64,000 bases of DNA from Acanthornis magna (lineage: Eukaryota; Chordata; Aves; Passeriformes; Acanthizidae). The notes beneath the pieces were generated by a model. The model saw nothing but the letters and a program-made list of their open reading frames with translations. It did no database searches and was not told where the DNA came from. The DNA lies in the NCBI GenBank assembly GCA_036785705.1, contig JAWUZG010000018.1:6359501-6423500 (forward strand). Reading direction: 5' to 3'. Positions within the stretch are counted from its first letter, which is position 1. The number at the start of each line of letters is the position of its first letter. A program made the translations under genes and the position numbers. This document shows positions 12,024 to 25,402 of the stretch, one piece after another.

Positions 12024-15000
12024 CAAATTACATCCAAAATGGAATAGGTCTCCACTGCCTCTAGGAAGATTTCACAATTGAGAATTTGGGGAAAACTGCA
12101 GCAGATCACAAGTGTACTTCACCTTTAAGATTATTCAACAAGTGGAATGTATAAAGACCTTCAGTGACCTGGCCTGAAAAAATCCTTCCACTAAACTGAG
12201 ATGCAGGAAAAACTCTCATAGGTTGCTTAAAGACACAGTGATGCATACTTTTCCATAATGAAATTTATTACAATTACAGAGAAAGGTCTGACAGGCCAGA
12301 ATCAGCTTAGACATGCCTTACAGGCTGCCTAAGACTGAGATAGATAATACATAGGTGCGGCAGTTCAGAAGAAAACACAAGAACAGTGGCTGAAACTCAG
12401 CTAATATGCCCCAAATGAAATGCAACAAGAGGTTCAGCAGACAAAGAGTACTTTTCAGAAAGTAGTGTAAGTTTTCTCCGTGGCATATAAACATTGCTAC
12501 CACAGAATAGAGAGGACTGTTCTTTAATGTTAGATAATTACTCCAAATCCAGGCATTACCAGGGAAAGAATTAATCTTAGACTTTTAGTGAAAAAGCAGG
12601 GAACCATCCAGCCACTACAGCCACCTCCTTCTTCCCAGCTGCCACAACCAGAACATTACAACCTTGGGGAGTGGAACCCTAACACAACAGCTGATAATGT
12701 ATCAGATCACAACCGGCACTGCTACAACCTCAGGGTCCTCAGGGTATTCAGGACTGATGGCAGGCAGGGAAGAATTCTATCTACCAAAACTAATAAATCC
12801 AAGTATAAAATCCTGTGATCTGAGTTTTCGTCAATTATAAACTTTTGCTTACAATCCTACCAATCTGAAAGGGCAGTCTATGTGATGTTCACTAATTAGA
12901 AGTTACTTCTAGGCTAAACCTAAGCAGAAGAAATTTGTCACACCCACTCCAAAGAATGAGAGAGCATGGAAATGATGCATCTGTTGAAATCTTATGTTCG
13001 TTGAGCAGGCTGCCTTTAGACTTTTCCCATTAAAGTAAAAGCAGAGAAGAAGAAAATCTAGCAAGGGTATAGCTACAGCTATAAACATATCATTTTACTT
13101 AGAGGTCTGATTTACACTGCAGAAAAGAAAGCCAGGAACTCAACAGAAACTGTCACTACAGAGTCAAGGCATCTAAAAGGAGCATGTCATTACTGGAGAA
13201 GTTATTTCATATCATTTATGGTTGCTTTCTTGGATTTAGAAATAAAGTTCTGTGGCAAACATCACAGACCACTGTAATAAACTGATTTCAGAGAATATAG
13301 ACAGCGTATGTCTATGCTTGAAGGAATTTGGCCAAGTGTACTGTCATGCAATGGTCTATATCCAAAGACCATGAAGGAAGTATCTCAGTTATCCCCAGAA
13401 TTCCAAACAGTACTATTGTATCAGCATAGAGATGGCTGCAAATAAATCCTGACTGTTAGGAGGACTCACCAACCTGGCAGTGGAGCTTCCATCTCTGCAT
13501 TGCCTTACATAAGTCTTTGTGAGAATACATTAGTAGTCACAGCTTAACAATAAAACGGAACAAGCAGCTCAACACGCTCACACCAATACAAATGCAGCAG
13601 AGAGCTTGGAAATAAAGTTTCTCAGATAACACAGTCCTTGAGAACGAATGCTTTTCTTCTGCACTAACATATGAGCTGAAGCTGACTACCCTGGAACCTG
13701 TAAAGTTTGCACAATTACAATGCCCCTGCAACCCTGCTGCTGAGCTCCAATCCCTGCCACCACAATTCCCATCCCTAAAATGGAACAGAGAATACAAACA
13801 CATAGTCTCTAATACTCCAAACATGATCCATGTTTAACAGAACAAATCGGTTATTGCATAATTAACAAGTGCCAATAAAAATCAACAAATAAGTTTCCTG
13901 AGCCACATGCTTTTACAGTAAAGACATTTCAGCTGTCTTCCATTGATTAACTGAAAAGGAATCCATATTCATCCAACTTGTCTCAAAAAATTAATATTGA
14001 ACACAAAAAGATTACTTCCCAAAATTTAATTTATATAGTCCTCAAGTATAGCTGCCCTTCCCAGAAAGGGATGGAGGGCGGAACTACAGCTAGGTTTTCC
14101 TCTATGAACTTTAAATCTTAATTATCTGAGCTTTTAGAAAATAGTTTAACTTTTGTATTAATAAGCTTTATGGGCACATTAATTTCAAGATATAGTACAA
14201 TTTCCTAAATATGATCAATTGGTCCTTTCTTCAGTTTACACATTTACATATAAGAAAAAGAGGGGGGTTATTCCCAATGCTGCAAACACACACATTTGAG
14301 TAATCTACGGATTTCAAATTAGTTCCATAAAAAAGTACAGCTAAAAGTCTTGGTCTCACAAGTTCCCCTTCCCACCTATTCTTTTCTTCATACACTGATT
14401 TCCACAACTTGAATTTTACATACTTAGTGGGGGTAATGACTAAAAAACTACGGTCAGAAAATCAAAAAAATTGTTCCTACAGGACTGTTATACAAAGTGG
14501 TAACACGAATACAAACTAACAGAAAATGCTTTTTTTAAAGAAATTTATTTCTACATGTTGCTGGTGAACTTTGAAATTCACTGACAACTTGTGTGCAGCA
14601 GTCACAGAGAATTTCCCTACTGTAGCTGAAGCCATTCTGCGTATTGTAAGGCATTATGAAAAAATGTGTTAGAGTGACCCAAAGGTATTTCTTAGGGATA
14701 AAAGAGCAGGTGTAATTATTCCAAAAGCAGCACTGTCATTTTTGTCAAATAGGCATACCAGCCAGATTAACATTTAACACAGGGTTAGTGGAGTACAGAG
14801 GACCAAATCCTCATTTCTCTTCCTGTTTTAGGTTATGGATGAGACATACAAAAACACAAGACACATACAAAACCCCACATCCTCTTTCCCCCAAAATATA
14901 CATATGAAAAACTAATATCTATTACTAGAATATAAATCCAGACATCAGGTCCCTCTACTGGGTTAATATGGGATGGCAGGAGAACAAACATCCCACATTC

Positions 15001-16259
15001 CACTGGATCTGGGAACTTAGCAAGTGCATCCCAAGTTCAGTCATCAAAGTGTCCTGTGTCATTAGCACATGCACGCCAAACATAGACTAAAGCTGGCAAT
15101 GATATCCCCATCCCAGGGCAGAGAGAGATAGGCCAAAATCATTTATGGAGTTAAAACCACAAGGTAAAGCCCTAAAATATATCACACATGGGCTGAGCTG
15201 TCTCTTCCACTGCTCTCTTCTTCTCTTAATATAAAAAAGAAAATGGCATTTTGGACTTTAAACATGTAAGTGAAGATGATGAAAAAGCAAGCACAAAAAA
15301 CTATGTTCAGAGTCAGCAGAAGTGTAACTATCATTCTGAAGACTTTTTATGTCTCCACAAAAAGATTACCTGAATGGAACTATTTCAGACCAGCCTACAA
15401 ATAATTAGTCTTCCAGCATAAAATCCTCCCTGTTAAAAATTGAAAAATCTCATCCTGGTCACAGAAGTACATAGATTGCAGTGCAAGAGCCAATTAATTC
15501 TGAGAATTAGGAAAACATTATCTTAAAAAAAAAATAAAAAGTATTTTTACTTTTGAAGGTCAGGAAAAAACTGTTAACTTCCAAAAATGAGTTGTAAGGA
15601 GATCAAAAGCAACAGAAGACAGTTGATATGGAAAGTATGCATAACAAATGCATTTCAATCTTCCTGCTGCATGACCAAAGGCTTACAAACAAAGCCTTTA
15701 TCTCACAGAGTGTCTCGTTGTTAGGGTTAGGTTTTGGGTCTTTTTTAAAGAAAGGCTCGATCCCTTCAAAAGGGAGAACAGTCTACAGGAACAAGTCTAC
15801 AGCTCTAAACCACAAATTTCAAAACCAGCTAGGATTACAAATAGTATATGAAAGACACAAATACTATATGAAAGATACAACACAGAACACAGATTTTAAT
15901 ACTGTACAAATAAAGATCAATGAAATAATGTTTCACACAAAGTATATTTTAAGGCAATGCCTTCTGCTTCACACAGATTATACTATCTTAATGCAATGTA
16001 TACTGCATCACAAACTGGTTCGAGAACACATGCTTCTACAAACATACTTTTAATTAGCATTTAAACAATAATCAAATCTTAAAAGCACCTAGTTGGTTTG
16101 CCACTAGGAAACTAAGAGCAAGGTATTCTGATTAAAAATCAGTCTAGTGTGAAGTCAAAACACTGTCTCACAATGTTCAGATCTCCTCCAACAGCAATTC
16201 TGTGGGTCCCTAAAAGTTAAAAACTTGACAGCAATTTCATGATTTTCTGCTTATTTTAT

Positions 16260-16289
16260 AATTTATTCCAAAGTAATTTGGAATAAATT
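16260..16289. repeat. perfect 13-bp inverted repeat
   Basis: AATTTATTCCAAA (16260-16272) and TTTGGAATAAATT (16277-16289) are exact reverse complements around a GTAA loop. The stem is too short for a miRNA precursor. Confidence 0.75.
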
Positions 16290-17133
16290 CAGTATTCAGT
16301 AATAAAATGCAAATGATGAAACCATGTATACTTGGCAGAAACATTTTGCACTTTACTTACATTAAACAGTCTGTAAAATCCATATGAATCTTATGATGTT
16401 TTCCTTAATGAACCAAAAGCGACTAAAAAGTCATCTACCTCAGCACAAAATACTTTGTGGTATTCAAACATCTTGAAGAGAGACAATTGATAGGTCTCAA
16501 ATATTAAAAAAAACAAACCAAACTGAACCAAAAAAACCCCTAACACACCTAAATAATTAGTATCTTATGTAACATGGTTCAAGAGATTTCTTTAGTAATC
16601 TTGAGGCCATATAGACATCTAATACATGCGTAAATCAATTTGAGAATTGTGTTCTCTATAAAGACTGTAAGCAAGCAAGATCTTTATTTATGGGGTAATA
16701 AAAGGCAAGTCTACCAGTGAAATCCTTACTTGTCTTCTGATATGACAAACCTAAACCAGCCACAAAAACCCCAAAACTATTTTTATGAACTGTATCACAG
16801 GAATCAAGGAAAATGTGCAAACCCAATTTGTACTATCTTTGTATTTTCTACTCCATCAGCCAACGCTGGGAAAAAAAAAATTGCAAAGAGCCTCCTCCTT
16901 CTGCCTGCTTAAACCCTCCTACCAGCAATATGACTGCTTCCAAAAAAACCTGAGGGGAGAGGGAAACCTCAAAAAAAAAAAAAGTGCACAGTAAGAATGA
17001 AGGACTTAAGAACTTTTACATCTTAAGCTTTTAGACTCATTTCCAAAAGTAGCAAGTATGGCTTGGATAAGAAAAGAATTGTGCTCTAGGTGCCAACAAT
17101 AACTAAACTACCTTCAGTACCCAAGTATTTAAA

Positions 17134-17162
17134 AACAAAACAAAACAAACAAACACACACAT
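17134..17162 (+). repeat. CAAA/CA-rich simple repeat
   Basis: An imperfect run of CAAAA/CAAA units grading into CACACAC, intronic. Confidence 0.7.
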
Positions 17163-18497
17163 TTAAAGCATACATATTTAGAGGATTTTACAGTAATTCT
17201 TGATAGGTATGTGTAACATACGTATAACATAGCAGTCCTGAAGACCTGGTACCACAGTACCATTTACCATAAACAAGATTCCTTTTTTGGAGGTTCTCTA
17301 GTCCTTTGAAATACAGCAGGGCAAAACATACTGGCTTAAAAATTTTCTCAATATTTTAACAGCTATTTCAGTTTAAGCCAATGAGTCAGAGTAGAAATTG
17401 CACACATTCCAGTAAAATTTGGTTACAATGTATTAGGGTTTTACTTTCACCTGTGTTTTCTGTACTTGCAAAAATCTGCTATCAGCCCTCGGGAAACTTG
17501 TGACTTACTGATCTAACATTTTGTGATACCGAGCCTGAATCCATATAACAACACCCAACACAGACCATTCCAACTGGGCAAGGCATAGAATTAACACCAG
17601 TAACAAACGCAAACAAAACACAAACAAAAAACCCCACCACCCTCACACACATACAAAAAGGGGAAGGAAAACCAACACAACCCCCCCACACACATCCTTA
17701 ATCTTATCTTCTATCCACACATCAAACTAGCCCACTGGACAAAAACAGACAGTATTGGAGAAAGCCACACAAATCTGTATCAAAGTAACACTGGAGAAAC
17801 CCACAGAAGCCTGCGTCAGAATCAAGACCAAAACCCACGTATTAAATATTACTAACAGAGCAGAAGGGAACATCCTGCTTATTCTCAAAAATAACCCTGA
17901 AGATCTTATCAATCAAGACTCCCATAGTCAAACAAGATCCCCATATCCTTTTGAAATTCTTATTTTAAATGTAAACAGAAGTGACTGATAATGTGACAAC
18001 ACTGATATCTTAAATAGCTGGGTATGCCTGGTAAGGTTGGGAATGGTTTTTTACTTATTTTTGATACTAAATCGTTTTGTACTTACCTGACAGAACCTCA
18101 GTCCAGACTTCAGAGTTCCATTTCCCTGCTACACCTGATGACACCAGAAAAACTATAAAGAAAGCACTGGAGAAAGCTCCCTGAAGCAACTAAAGAAGTG
18201 CTAATGATGCCATCAACATTCTGAGGTGGAAAAATCTTAATGACCGTCCTAACTTCAGTGTGTAACATTTCTAATGAAGATGACAGTATCCATAAGATTA
18301 AGACTTCCTAAATTAGCCCTCTTGACTCCCACCCCACAAAAAGCAAATTGCAATGGATTGCTCCTATGCATAATCTATCCCATTGAGAAACCACACATTC
18401 CTTCTAACCTGCTCAAAATAGAAGTCACTGCTGTATTTTGAGGAAAAAAGGGATGGCTAGTCACTCTCCTCAAAAACAGAGTTCTAAAAGCAAAGAA

Positions 18498-18850
18498 TCA
18501 TAAAATCATAGAACAGCTCCAGCTGGAAGTGACCTCAAAAAATCATGTGGTCTACCGTTCCAAGGGAAAAGGAGCCCAGACAAGACTATCTAGCACCCTA
18601 CTGCATCTCCAAAACCTCCAGCAACAGGAACTCTATCACATTTCTGAAGAGGTTGTTCTCACTATAAGAAAAAAGAAAAAAATTCTCATATCAAGATGAA
18701 ACTACACCCAGTGCAACATGTACCCATTGTCCCCATCTTCTCCACAGGAAGAGAGTGAATCAGTCCTCTTTGTAGCTATCCTCCAAGTTGGAGATAAATC
18801 ATTGCAATAAGCACACTACTGAGACTAGTTCTTTCCCTGGAATTCTCTCG
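18498..18850 (-). mobile_element. decayed CR1 LINE 3' region
   Basis: Read on the plus strand it opens GAATCATAAAATCATAGAA, the reverse complement of the CR1 terminal octamers. It continues with the reversed 3' UTR (GGAAGTGACCTC, then a segment resembling CCCATTGTCCCC and TGAATCAGTCCTCTTTGTAG). Divergence is high and the right boundary is approximate. Its orientation matches the host gene. Confidence 0.8.
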
Positions 18851-21262
18851 ACTTGCGTAAGAATTAAAGGAATCACATGGGAGAAAAAATTCCTGAGATG
18901 CCAAGGACCAAATCTTCAATGGGAATCAATCTGGGCTAAAGAAGCTCAGCATCTCTAGGTATTTTAATCCTACATTACTTCTCATTTGGATATTTAATTC
19001 CTGCTCTCTTCCCTGACTTCTATTTGTACACAACACTAGTACATATTTTTCCCCTTTGCCTTAACATTGTACCGATCACCAGAATTGGACTGAAATTGCT
19101 TATATGTAAGTACATGTTTTAAAGTAAAGATTTTCTTGTTTCTGAGTAATTTCACTAAACCAAAACTAATTTAAAATGTCAGGTGATACAAAGAACCAGT
19201 AGGCAATAAGTAAAATAATAAATTTTAAAATAAATAATAAAATAAATAGCAAAAGAAGCACGTGTGTTTTAAGATTTCCTCAATTTTCTATGTAAGAAAT
19301 TTGTACTTGCAGGCTTTAAAGACTAAGCTATTTGAAAAAGGAACTAGGGAGCAGTATGTTTCGTAACAGATGCATCTAATCATTGTTACAGAATATAATC
19401 CCAAAACTAAATTGATATTAAGTCTCAAAATCTAGAAAATGTTTATCTGAAGCACAGCAAACAAATGCAGTAGAGGTATGTTATAAACAGGATCAAATTG
19501 GAGGAGGTGGAAAAGAATCTTCGAGCTTCAAAGCTCAATGTTGTTCAGAAGATATCCTGTACATTGGTACCACAGCACCCGCTCAGCAACACAGGTTTTG
19601 GCTACCCTGTCAGCATGAGGTATTCTTCTCCCTTTGGCTCATTAGGTTCAGATAATCAACTTGGAAAAAGAACAGACACATTCCATAAAGCTCTGTTATC
19701 AAACCCACAAAGGATCCAGTTAAGGTATCAAAACGAGAAATAAACTGAATGAGATTTTCATAATATAGTTACCCTGCTTCTTGCAAAGCCTGATAAAAAG
19801 AAAACTAATTTTGGCACTTCAGTAATTTGAAATATCACAGTAGCGACTTCAAAGTTATGACTGTGGTCTGAAATGGACTGAAAAGAAACACGTCTTCATT
19901 TTCCCCAAGGCCTCTGGCCCATCTATAAAGCTCCTCAAGTTCTCATGTGGTTTCAATTGGTTTCATTTTTAATGTCCTCATCCCACGTGCTCCTTTCAAA
20001 CAGGTTTTGGAAACTTTTTCTGCCCCTTCTAAAATACAGCTATTCATACCTGACCAAGGCCTACATGGTAAGGTACATTCCAAAAAGTGCTTACGCTGGG
20101 TTTTTTTAATTCTTATTATTAATCATGGGGTTGTTGCTGATGACATCTAGTGCTGCCAGATACATTTCTGAACAAAAAGAAACAAAAAAACTTTTACAGA
20201 TACAACTTTTCTGGTTTGCACAAGGGAAGCAGGAAGGCTTTTATGCTCGGTACTGGCTGCTAAGAGCTCAAAAACTGGCAGCATCCGACCTGAACCTTTT
20301 TCTGCTTCAGTTATATTTACATCCATCTCACAATAACCTGCTCTGCTCTTGCTGGATTTTAAAAAAGATAAACTAGATGACAATGGAAGTTCTGAAGCAG
20401 TTAGGTAGCAATGTTTGAAGTATAACCAAAACAACAGCAATGACAAAGAACTAATAATTAAGCTATCAAATAATGAGTATTCACTTTCTTTCTTTCCCGC
20501 TGTCACCACCACCACTTTCTAAGACAAAGTCTATGTTCAATAGCATTGTCACCCCTTTCTGAAAGCTCTGTAATTTCCCTGAGTCCTTAATTCATAAAAC
20601 TCCACTATTAAAAGTATTTCAATACACATCCATGAAGCAGAGAAATTTTTAAAAATTAAAGATAAAAAAGGTATCGAGACTGAGCAGTATGTTCTAGGGT
20701 CACAACTCTCTTGCATGCTTTTTATTAGCATTCAGCATTACCACTATTTTAGAAGAGATGAATAATGTATGTATAATAATGTATTTCAAATACCTAAATG
20801 CTAAAGAATATATGGAGGGGGGTTTATTCTTAACTGAAAATAGCACAACATGAAATCCATGGGAAGTGAGGAGGGGTCTACAAACTACAGTGGAGCTGGG
20901 CAATTTGACACACAAATTATAAGAATCACACTGGTTTACTAATGTTCCAATATTAAATTAAACTTATAATCACAAGCAGTGATGGTCTGCATTTATGACA
21001 CAGAATATTCCAGTGTTAACAATTCTGACATCAATTGCAGCAATGTGAAAACTTTGTTTAATGCAATTCCCATACAGCAACCTAACTACTTTAATCTCAG
21101 TTCACCCATCAAATCTGACTCCTGCGTGGTCTGCACCCTCCTTCCACCCACACACTTAAAGACAACCACCCACCCAACTGAGGCATACCCAGGTATAATA
21201 CACAAAACATAACTGGTACAAAAACTCACTTTCACTGGACAACATCTAAAATATGTAAATAC

Positions 21263-21493
21263 CTGTTCCTGCAGGTCGTAGTCATAGCTATCATGCAGCA
21301 GAAGACTGAGGACATACCGAGTATAAATCATGGCATCAATGCCACACTTCTCTAGCTCTTGTCCCAGCCAGGTCTGCACTGGACCCAAAGCATGTAGCAG
21401 AGACATTTCAGAAACAGATACAGGGCCTGGATAAGAGCTTGAGGAGCTTTCAGATGGCAAACCATCCACAACAACTGTACAGATAGGGCGCAT
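21263..21493 (-). CDS. KIAA0232: KIAA0232 first coding exon (residues 1-77)
   Basis: This exon encodes 77 codons starting MRPICTVVVDGLPSE and ending in LQEQ, followed directly by the donor GTATTT (bases 21262 downward), in phase 0. A serine run occupies residues 16-20. Residues 33-77 (from LHALGPVQTW) are the strongly conserved opening of the family, predicted mostly helical, and carry the aromatic and acidic stretch HDSYDYD. The start at 21493 is the one used in the mammalian protein as I remember it. Its context is weak (T at -3, C at +4), and Met30 (G at -3) is a plausible alternative start. The exon extends upstream as 5' UTR, but its acceptor is unresolved: candidates are CTGCAG near 21534, TCCTAG near 21595 and TCTCTAG near 21640. 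KIAA0232 has no established biochemical function, so none is asserted. Confidence 0.95.
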
Positions 21494-21497
21494 GAAT

Positions 21498-21530
21498 CTA
21501 GGTGGTTGGCATCCTTATAACGTGAAGCAT
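21498..21530 (-). other. upstream ORF in the KIAA0232 5' leader (10 codons plus stop)
   Basis: Directly before the KIAA0232 start lies an ATG at 21530 (A at -3) that reads ten codons and stops at TAG, 21500-21498. A second in-frame ATG at 21512 also has A at -3. The stop ends four bases before the main ATG at 21493, whose own context is poor. If this stretch is in the mature mRNA, ribosomes would meet the better-placed upstream starts first. It is not in the transcript if the coding exon begins at the TAG|ATTC junction immediately before the ATG. Confidence 0.45.
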
Positions 21531-21724
21531 TTTCTGCAGTTGATTTTCCGTCGATATCTGGAGGTGATTTTCACTCCAGTAAATAGGAGAGAGGCTTGAC
21601 TTCTAGGACAATCATTTATATTTCCTGGCTGTTAGCCGACTAGAGACGAACATCACTCTTCAGGCATGACCAGTGAATAAACTAAATCCTAATAGCAAAC
21701 ACATATGTAGATGTGTTTTTCTAC

Positions 21725-21766
21725 CTTAATTTCACATTGAGGCCAGATGCAAGTCCCCAGCAGGAC
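21725..21766 (-). other. KIAA0232: probable 42-nt 5' UTR exon of KIAA0232
   Basis: On the minus strand a pyrimidine-containing acceptor (CCTCTTTATAG) is followed by 42 bases and then AAG|GTAGAA, a usable donor that is weak at +4. The segment lies about 230 bases upstream of the coding start. It contains one ATG (in CAATGTG) with no long frame. It could be a small non-coding exon, or part of a longer 5' UTR exon continuous with the coding exon. Splice signals alone support it; transcript reads are needed to settle it. Confidence 0.35.
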
Positions 21767-23629
21767 CTATAAAGAGGAAAAAATGATAAGTTGTGATAAT
21801 ATGTATCCATACATGAATAATATTAAACAGTGAAAAAAAACACCCGAAGTAGAAAGCAGTCATTTACACACTGCTTACTCCAAGCATATAGTACATCTAC
21901 TCGGTGTCATTTTGAAGAGTGACAGGAATTATTCCAAGTTTAAACGTGACTTTTAGAAAAGGTATTTTTTACGGCAGGAAAAGAGACTCTTTCATCGAAG
22001 ACTTCACAATTAATCTGTTGATTGAAATATATGTTTGATCTAGCTTTAAGGAAAAGCTGAGATTTTATTACCTTCACTATCAGCTGAAAAAAAAGCCACT
22101 TTCATAAAAAAAAAACTGCATTAGTTTGAATAAAGACTGACTGCATATTTTATATCACCTGAACATAATATAATCCTACTGTTTTGCAGTGATACCCATT
22201 TCTGGAATAGAAAAAAAGTGTTTTGTTTATGAAACACTGAATTTATGAAATTCATCTGACCAGGAGAGGAGTTTCATAAATCCTACTACTAAATAGTTAC
22301 TACTACCTTCAGGTTCAGATTTTTTGGTGGTGGTGGGTTTTGCGTAGTTTTTTTTTCAGTTTCAATTATTTGCCTTGTTTCAGGACAGTATAACATTTTA
22401 TCATCCAAAATCTGTCCTTATAAAAATGTAAATCCCTGGAATAACTTCAAAAATTTGATCAGAACACAATTTATCTGTGCCAAAATTAACATACAACCCT
22501 CTTTACACAAAACATACACCTGTCTTACCTGAGAGCTTAAAATAAACCATAGCCTAAAATAGACAAACCATCCTAAGACTTATACCACCCACAATCACAA
22601 ATCAATCTTGATAAGCAAAGGGCAGAAGGTGCATGCACCACACATGTCAGCATTCTGCTCTCAAATGCAGAGGATGTCAGCCCAAAACAGGCATTTTTGG
22701 ATTGGTCTACTTATCAACCACATGCCAATCTGGCATTTGTGTAGGCCTTCTCTCTCCTCTCCAGCTTCTTAGCATGAAAAAAGAAAGCTCAAATCCAAGC
22801 AGGAAATATCCCTTCACTGAAAGGAAACAAAACAGACTCAAGTGACTAAGCAAAATCTACTGTTTTCTTTCAATCCCACTGCAAGATAACCAACACACTT
22901 ACAAGAGACATCAACTAATCTGAACTATATACTGGGGCAGCATTCCATGTGGGCAGTGTGTGTTTTGTGGCCAAACAAAACTCAAAGTCGGTACACGTCA
23001 ACACAACAAAAGATGAATAGTTTTTAGGATCTTTCTTTGCACCACCGCCCAGGTACAACTGTATATTCCAGGCCTTTACTGAGTCAATTGCAACATCACC
23101 AAGAAGAAACCCATTACGATCAGTTGCTACAGAGTTCACAAAACCCTACCTTCTCCTAAAGTGACCTTACTGCTCTGGTGGCAGTGTTCATTTTGAGAAA
23201 GGAGGTAACACAACATGATTCAATCCTTCTCAGCAACATGTTTCAATTATTCAGAATCCTTTCAGTAAGCATAAATAACACTAGGTAGAAACATCCTGCA
23301 AGGCCATGGTGGGTACTGTTTCATCCCATAACTAGAGAACAGAAAATATGAGAAAAGTCTAATATTGTGACCCAAGGTAGTCCAAACCCAAGAACCACAG
23401 GTCCAAACTCTTAAGAAGTCCATACTGTCTTAATTGTTAAAGAACAACATTCCAGAGGATCTATTTAGCCCTGTTGGCTCTCCACAGCTCAGCATGCAAT
23501 GAATGCTCTCCCTAAATCAATGCCACAGTCTCCGCTGGCCTCCAAATCCCGTATTTCATAGATACAGGAAAACTGACACTCTTCATTTATCTTCTTTGAG
23601 ACATGGAGCAGAACTACCTAAAGGTTCAA

Positions 23630-25402
23630 GGGAATGGGAGCCTCAGTCCATCCCACTGCTACCAGTTTGATGCCAGAGCCAGCAAAAGATGCTCAGAGCC
23701 TGGAAAGGGATTGTAGGTCAGCAGGAGAGCACCTGAAGAGCAGCACAGAAGAACTCCTGCCACTCCAGCCAGTAAACTGGCTTCACTGGGAGCCCAGCTT
23801 AAATGCGTCTGTGGAAATGTGCATAGCAAAAGCAATAAAAACAGAGAAGTTAAGAGACGTGAACATGCCTGCATGGCTGTCATCTTCTTGGCATCACTAA
23901 GACATGATGGGATGACTCCTATGACTGCAGTATCAGAATGGAAGGATACAGGGTGCTTAGGAAGGACAGGCCCAGGACACAAGGAAGGGACGTTTCTCTC
24001 TCTGTCAGTGATTGCCTGGAAGGCATGGAGCTCTGCCTCGGAACGAGAGGGGAGCCAACGGAGAGGCTACGGATCAGGATGAAAGGGAGGGCAGGGACAG
24101 GTTACCTTACACTGGGGGTCTGCTACAGGCTCCCCACCCAGGAACACTGAGCTATGAAACTTCCTATAGACAGAGAGGAGTAACCTCACGTTGACAAGCC
24201 CTAATCCTTATGGGGGCCTTCAACCATATCTGCCACAAGGCCAACACAGCAGATCATAAGCAATCCAGGACCAAGAGGGGCCTGGAATGTGATGATGATA
24301 CCTTCCTTCCCCGAGTTAGCGGAGCCAACAAGGAGAGGTGCTATGCTGGGTCTCGTTCTCACCAAAAAGTAGGGGCTGCTGGGGAACATGAAGCTCAAGG
24401 ACAGCCTGAGCTGCAGTGACCATGAAATGGTGGAGTTCAAGATCCTTAGGGCAGCAAGGGTGCACAGCAAGCTCACTATTCTGGACTTCAGGCGAGCACA
24501 GTTTGGGTCTCTCAGGGATCTGCTTGGTAGAATTCCTGGAGGGAAGAGGAGCCCAAGAAAACTGGTTAGTAGTCAAGCATCACCTCCTCTAGGCTCAGGG
24601 GCAATGCATGCCTACCAAAGAAGTCGGGCAAAACACTAGGCACCTGCATGGCTGAGCAAGGAGCTCCTGGACAAACACAAGCAGAAGAAGGAAGCCTACA
24701 GAGGGTGGAAGCAAGGACAGGTAGCTTGGAAGGAATACAGAGAAATTGTTCAAGCAGCCAGGAATCAGGTTAGGAAAGCTAAAGCCCTGATAGAATTAAA
24801 TCTGGCCAGGGACATAAAGATGGATGAAGCTTCTATACAAGAAAAAGCTTCTAAGTACATCACTGATAAAAGGGGCCCTCTCGCAAAGGAGACCCAGGAC
24901 ATGGACAAAGATGAGGTACTTAATGACTTTTTTGTCCTGGTCTTCACTAGCAAGTGCTCCAGACACACTGCCCCAGTTGCAGGAGGGAAATGTGGGGACT
25001 GGGAGAATGAAGAATTGCCTGCTGCAGGACAAGGTCAGATTTGAGACCATCTAAGGAACCTGAAGGTAACATGAGTCCACAGAACTTAATGAAATGCATC
25101 CCCAGGTCCTGAGGGAACTTAAAGGGGCTTGGAAGAAAAATGGGGACAGACTTTTTCTGCGGGTCTGTAGTGACAGGGTTTTAAACTACAATCTGGTAGA
25201 TTTAGATTGGACATAAGGAAGATTTTTTTACATTGAAAGGGGTGAGACACTGAACAACTTGTCCAGAGCAGTTGTGGATGATCTATTCCAAGTATTCAAG
25301 GGAAGGGCTTTGTGCAACCTTATCTAATGAAAGATGTCCCTGCCCACGTAAGTGGGGGTTGATGATCTTTAAAGATTCCTTTCAACTCAAACCATTCTGA
25401 TT
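23630..25402 (+). mobile_element. CR1 LINE with endonuclease region and 3' end, reverse transcriptase deleted
   Basis: The first 1.48 kb (about 23630-25115) follows the CR1 ORF2 5' half. It covers the endonuclease region, including ATGACTCCTATGACTG, GGGGGTCTGCTACAGGCT and CAGTGACCATGAAATGG, and continues to the AAGCTAAAGCCCTGATAGAA segment. The next 0.28 kb (about 25120-25402) is CR1 3' UTR ending in CATTCTGATTCTA. The reverse-transcriptase part normally found between them is missing. Many stops and shifts break the frame. It may be one element with an internal deletion, or two adjacent same-orientation insertions. Confidence 0.92.

Larger units (their letters stand above)
7274..21262 (-). 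other. KIAA0232 intron (between residues 77 and 78)
   Basis: A 14-kb AT-rich intron. Contents: an A/C-rich low-complexity tract (9609-9680), a 1.4-kb CR1 (10655-12023), a perfect 13-bp inverted repeat (16260-16289), a CAAA-rich tract (17134-17162) and a decayed minus-strand CR1 (18498-18850). Nothing else resembles an exon. Confidence 0.75.

Noticed and set aside
16260..16289. Inverted repeat as a miRNA hairpin
   Set aside because: A 13-bp stem with a 4-base loop is far shorter than a miRNA precursor, and the flanks do not extend the pairing.
19498..19743. 81-codon plus-strand ORF with a protein-like composition
   Set aside because: No recognisable domain, no splice sites framing it, and it is antisense to the KIAA0232 intron. 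Could be conserved non-coding DNA, but there is nothing to support coding.
23634..25054. Cluster of ORFs on both strands at 23.6-25.1 kb, suggestive of a small gene
   Set aside because: The sequence follows the CR1 endonuclease half throughout and is frame-broken; not a host gene.
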